Shown piece after piece: positions 5,197 through 5,517 of a stretch of DNA of 5,517 nt. The stretch comes from Chthonomonadaceae bacterium (lineage in GTDB: Bacteria > Armatimonadota > Chthonomonadetes > Chthonomonadales > Chthonomonadaceae). Below the pieces are notes generated by a model. That model saw only the letters and a list, made by a program, of their open reading frames with translations. It had not been told where the DNA came from and made no database searches. Numbering within the stretch: position 1 is the first letter of the stretch; each line of letters starts with the position of its first letter. The position numbers and the translations under genes were made by a program. The DNA is taken from assembly GCA_014377395.1 (NCBI GenBank), contig JACMPS010000176.1, positions 1 through 5,517 of the forward strand. Direction: 5' to 3'.

Positions 5197-5469
5197 ATGC
5201 TTTACTTTATGGGACTTGCTTTTGCACTCGGTCTCGGTGTGCCGATTGCGGTTATCGGTGCGGCTCTTGGACAGGGCAAAGCGGCAGCCGCCGCTCTGGA
5301 CGGAATCGCACGACAGCCCGAAGCTTCCGGCAAAATTCAGTCCGTGATGATCCTGGCACTCGCCTTTATCGAATCACTGGTTATCTTCTCCTTGCTCGTC
5401 TTCTTCTTGATCAGAGGTTCTCTTCCTGAGACTTCTCAAATCATTCAAGCGATGAATGCCGGTAAATAG
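5197..5469 (+). CDS. atpE: F0F1-ATP synthase subunit c (proteolipid)
   Basis: Forms the rotating c ring in the membrane. The 90-residue protein is a two-helix hairpin: helix 1 about 3-35, the polar loop ARQPE (38-42) that contacts the central stalk, and helix 2 about 47-73. The ion-binding carboxylate is E59 in ALAFIESLVIF. Q26 in LGQGKAAAA lies 33 residues before E59 and S60 follows it; the same spacing holds the Na+ ligands Q32, E65 and S66 in Ilyobacter tartaricus. The Thr after that Ser is replaced by L61 and the Val at position -2 by F57, so the Na+ set is incomplete and proton use remains possible. The C-terminal tail beyond residue 74 (SLPETSQIIQAMNAGK) is longer than in many c subunits. 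The gene follows atpB after 158 bp, and a strong AAGGAA site sets the start. Confidence 0.97.
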   Translation: MLYFMGLAFALGLGVPIAVIGAALGQGKAAAAALDGIARQPEASGKIQSVMILALAFIESLVIFSLLVFFLIRGSLPETSQIIQAMNAGK

Positions 5470-5494
5470 TTTCGATACAAAATCGCCTTTGCCC

Positions 5495-5517
5495 ATGACC
5501 TTTGAAATAATCAAGAT
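5495..5517 (+). CDS. Possible start of the next atp gene (atpF expected), cut by the window end
   Basis: An ATG at 5495 opens a frame reading MTFEIIK to the window edge, 25 bases after the atpE stop. In nearly all F-type operons atpF (subunit b) follows atpE, so position makes this a reasonable candidate. Seven residues are too few to recognise a family and no clear Shine-Dalgarno sequence precedes the ATG, so the true start may lie beyond the window. Confidence 0.3.

Noticed and set aside
5138..5347. Small + strand open frame overlapping the atpE start
   Set aside because: It is an out-of-frame shadow of atpE with no family pattern, and atpE has a strong ribosome site.

Overview
The window is bacterial DNA of moderate GC content. 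All supported genes lie on the + strand and show typical bacterial Shine-Dalgarno spacing and gene overlap. The phylum cannot be fixed from this sequence. The aspartokinase is of the DapG/Firmicutes type, and an abundant-looking C-rich/G-rich intergenic palindrome of the kind seen in Armatimonadota- or Chloroflexota-like genomes is present, but this is only a weak taxonomic hint.

Layout. (1) Positions 1-741 are the 3' part of a gene for a protein with PD40/WD40-like beta-propeller repeats; its start lies outside the window. (2) Positions 742-1291 are about 550 bp without a convincing gene. They hold an 11-bp perfect inverted repeat, two smaller hairpins and a good sigma70-like promoter (TTGACT, 18 bp, TATCCT) facing right. 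(3) Positions 1292-3240 are a two-gene unit: a stand-alone double-ACT-domain protein whose stop overlaps the start of an aspartate kinase (ATGA overlap). The second ACT domain of the small protein resembles the last ACT domain of the kinase, so it may be a separate regulatory subunit. (4) Positions 3251-5469 are the front of an F0F1-ATP synthase operon: an AtpZ-like protein, an AtpI-like protein, subunit a (atpB) and subunit c (atpE). A possible atpF start lies at the right edge.

The first step of the lysine/threonine/methionine pathway is encoded 10 bp ahead of the atp cluster, so the aspartokinase unit and atpZ may share a transcript. A hairpin and an extended -10 promoter candidate between atpZ and atpI could then give the membrane subunits their own transcription. 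The 158-bp gap before atpE is T-rich near its end and finishes in a strong ribosome binding site, which fits the need for many c subunits per complex.

No defence system, mobile element, CRISPR array, tRNA or rRNA was seen. The most interesting points are the free-standing ACT pair coupled to an aspartokinase that carries an unusual insertion in its regulatory half, and the Gln/Glu/Ser ion-site residues in subunit c.
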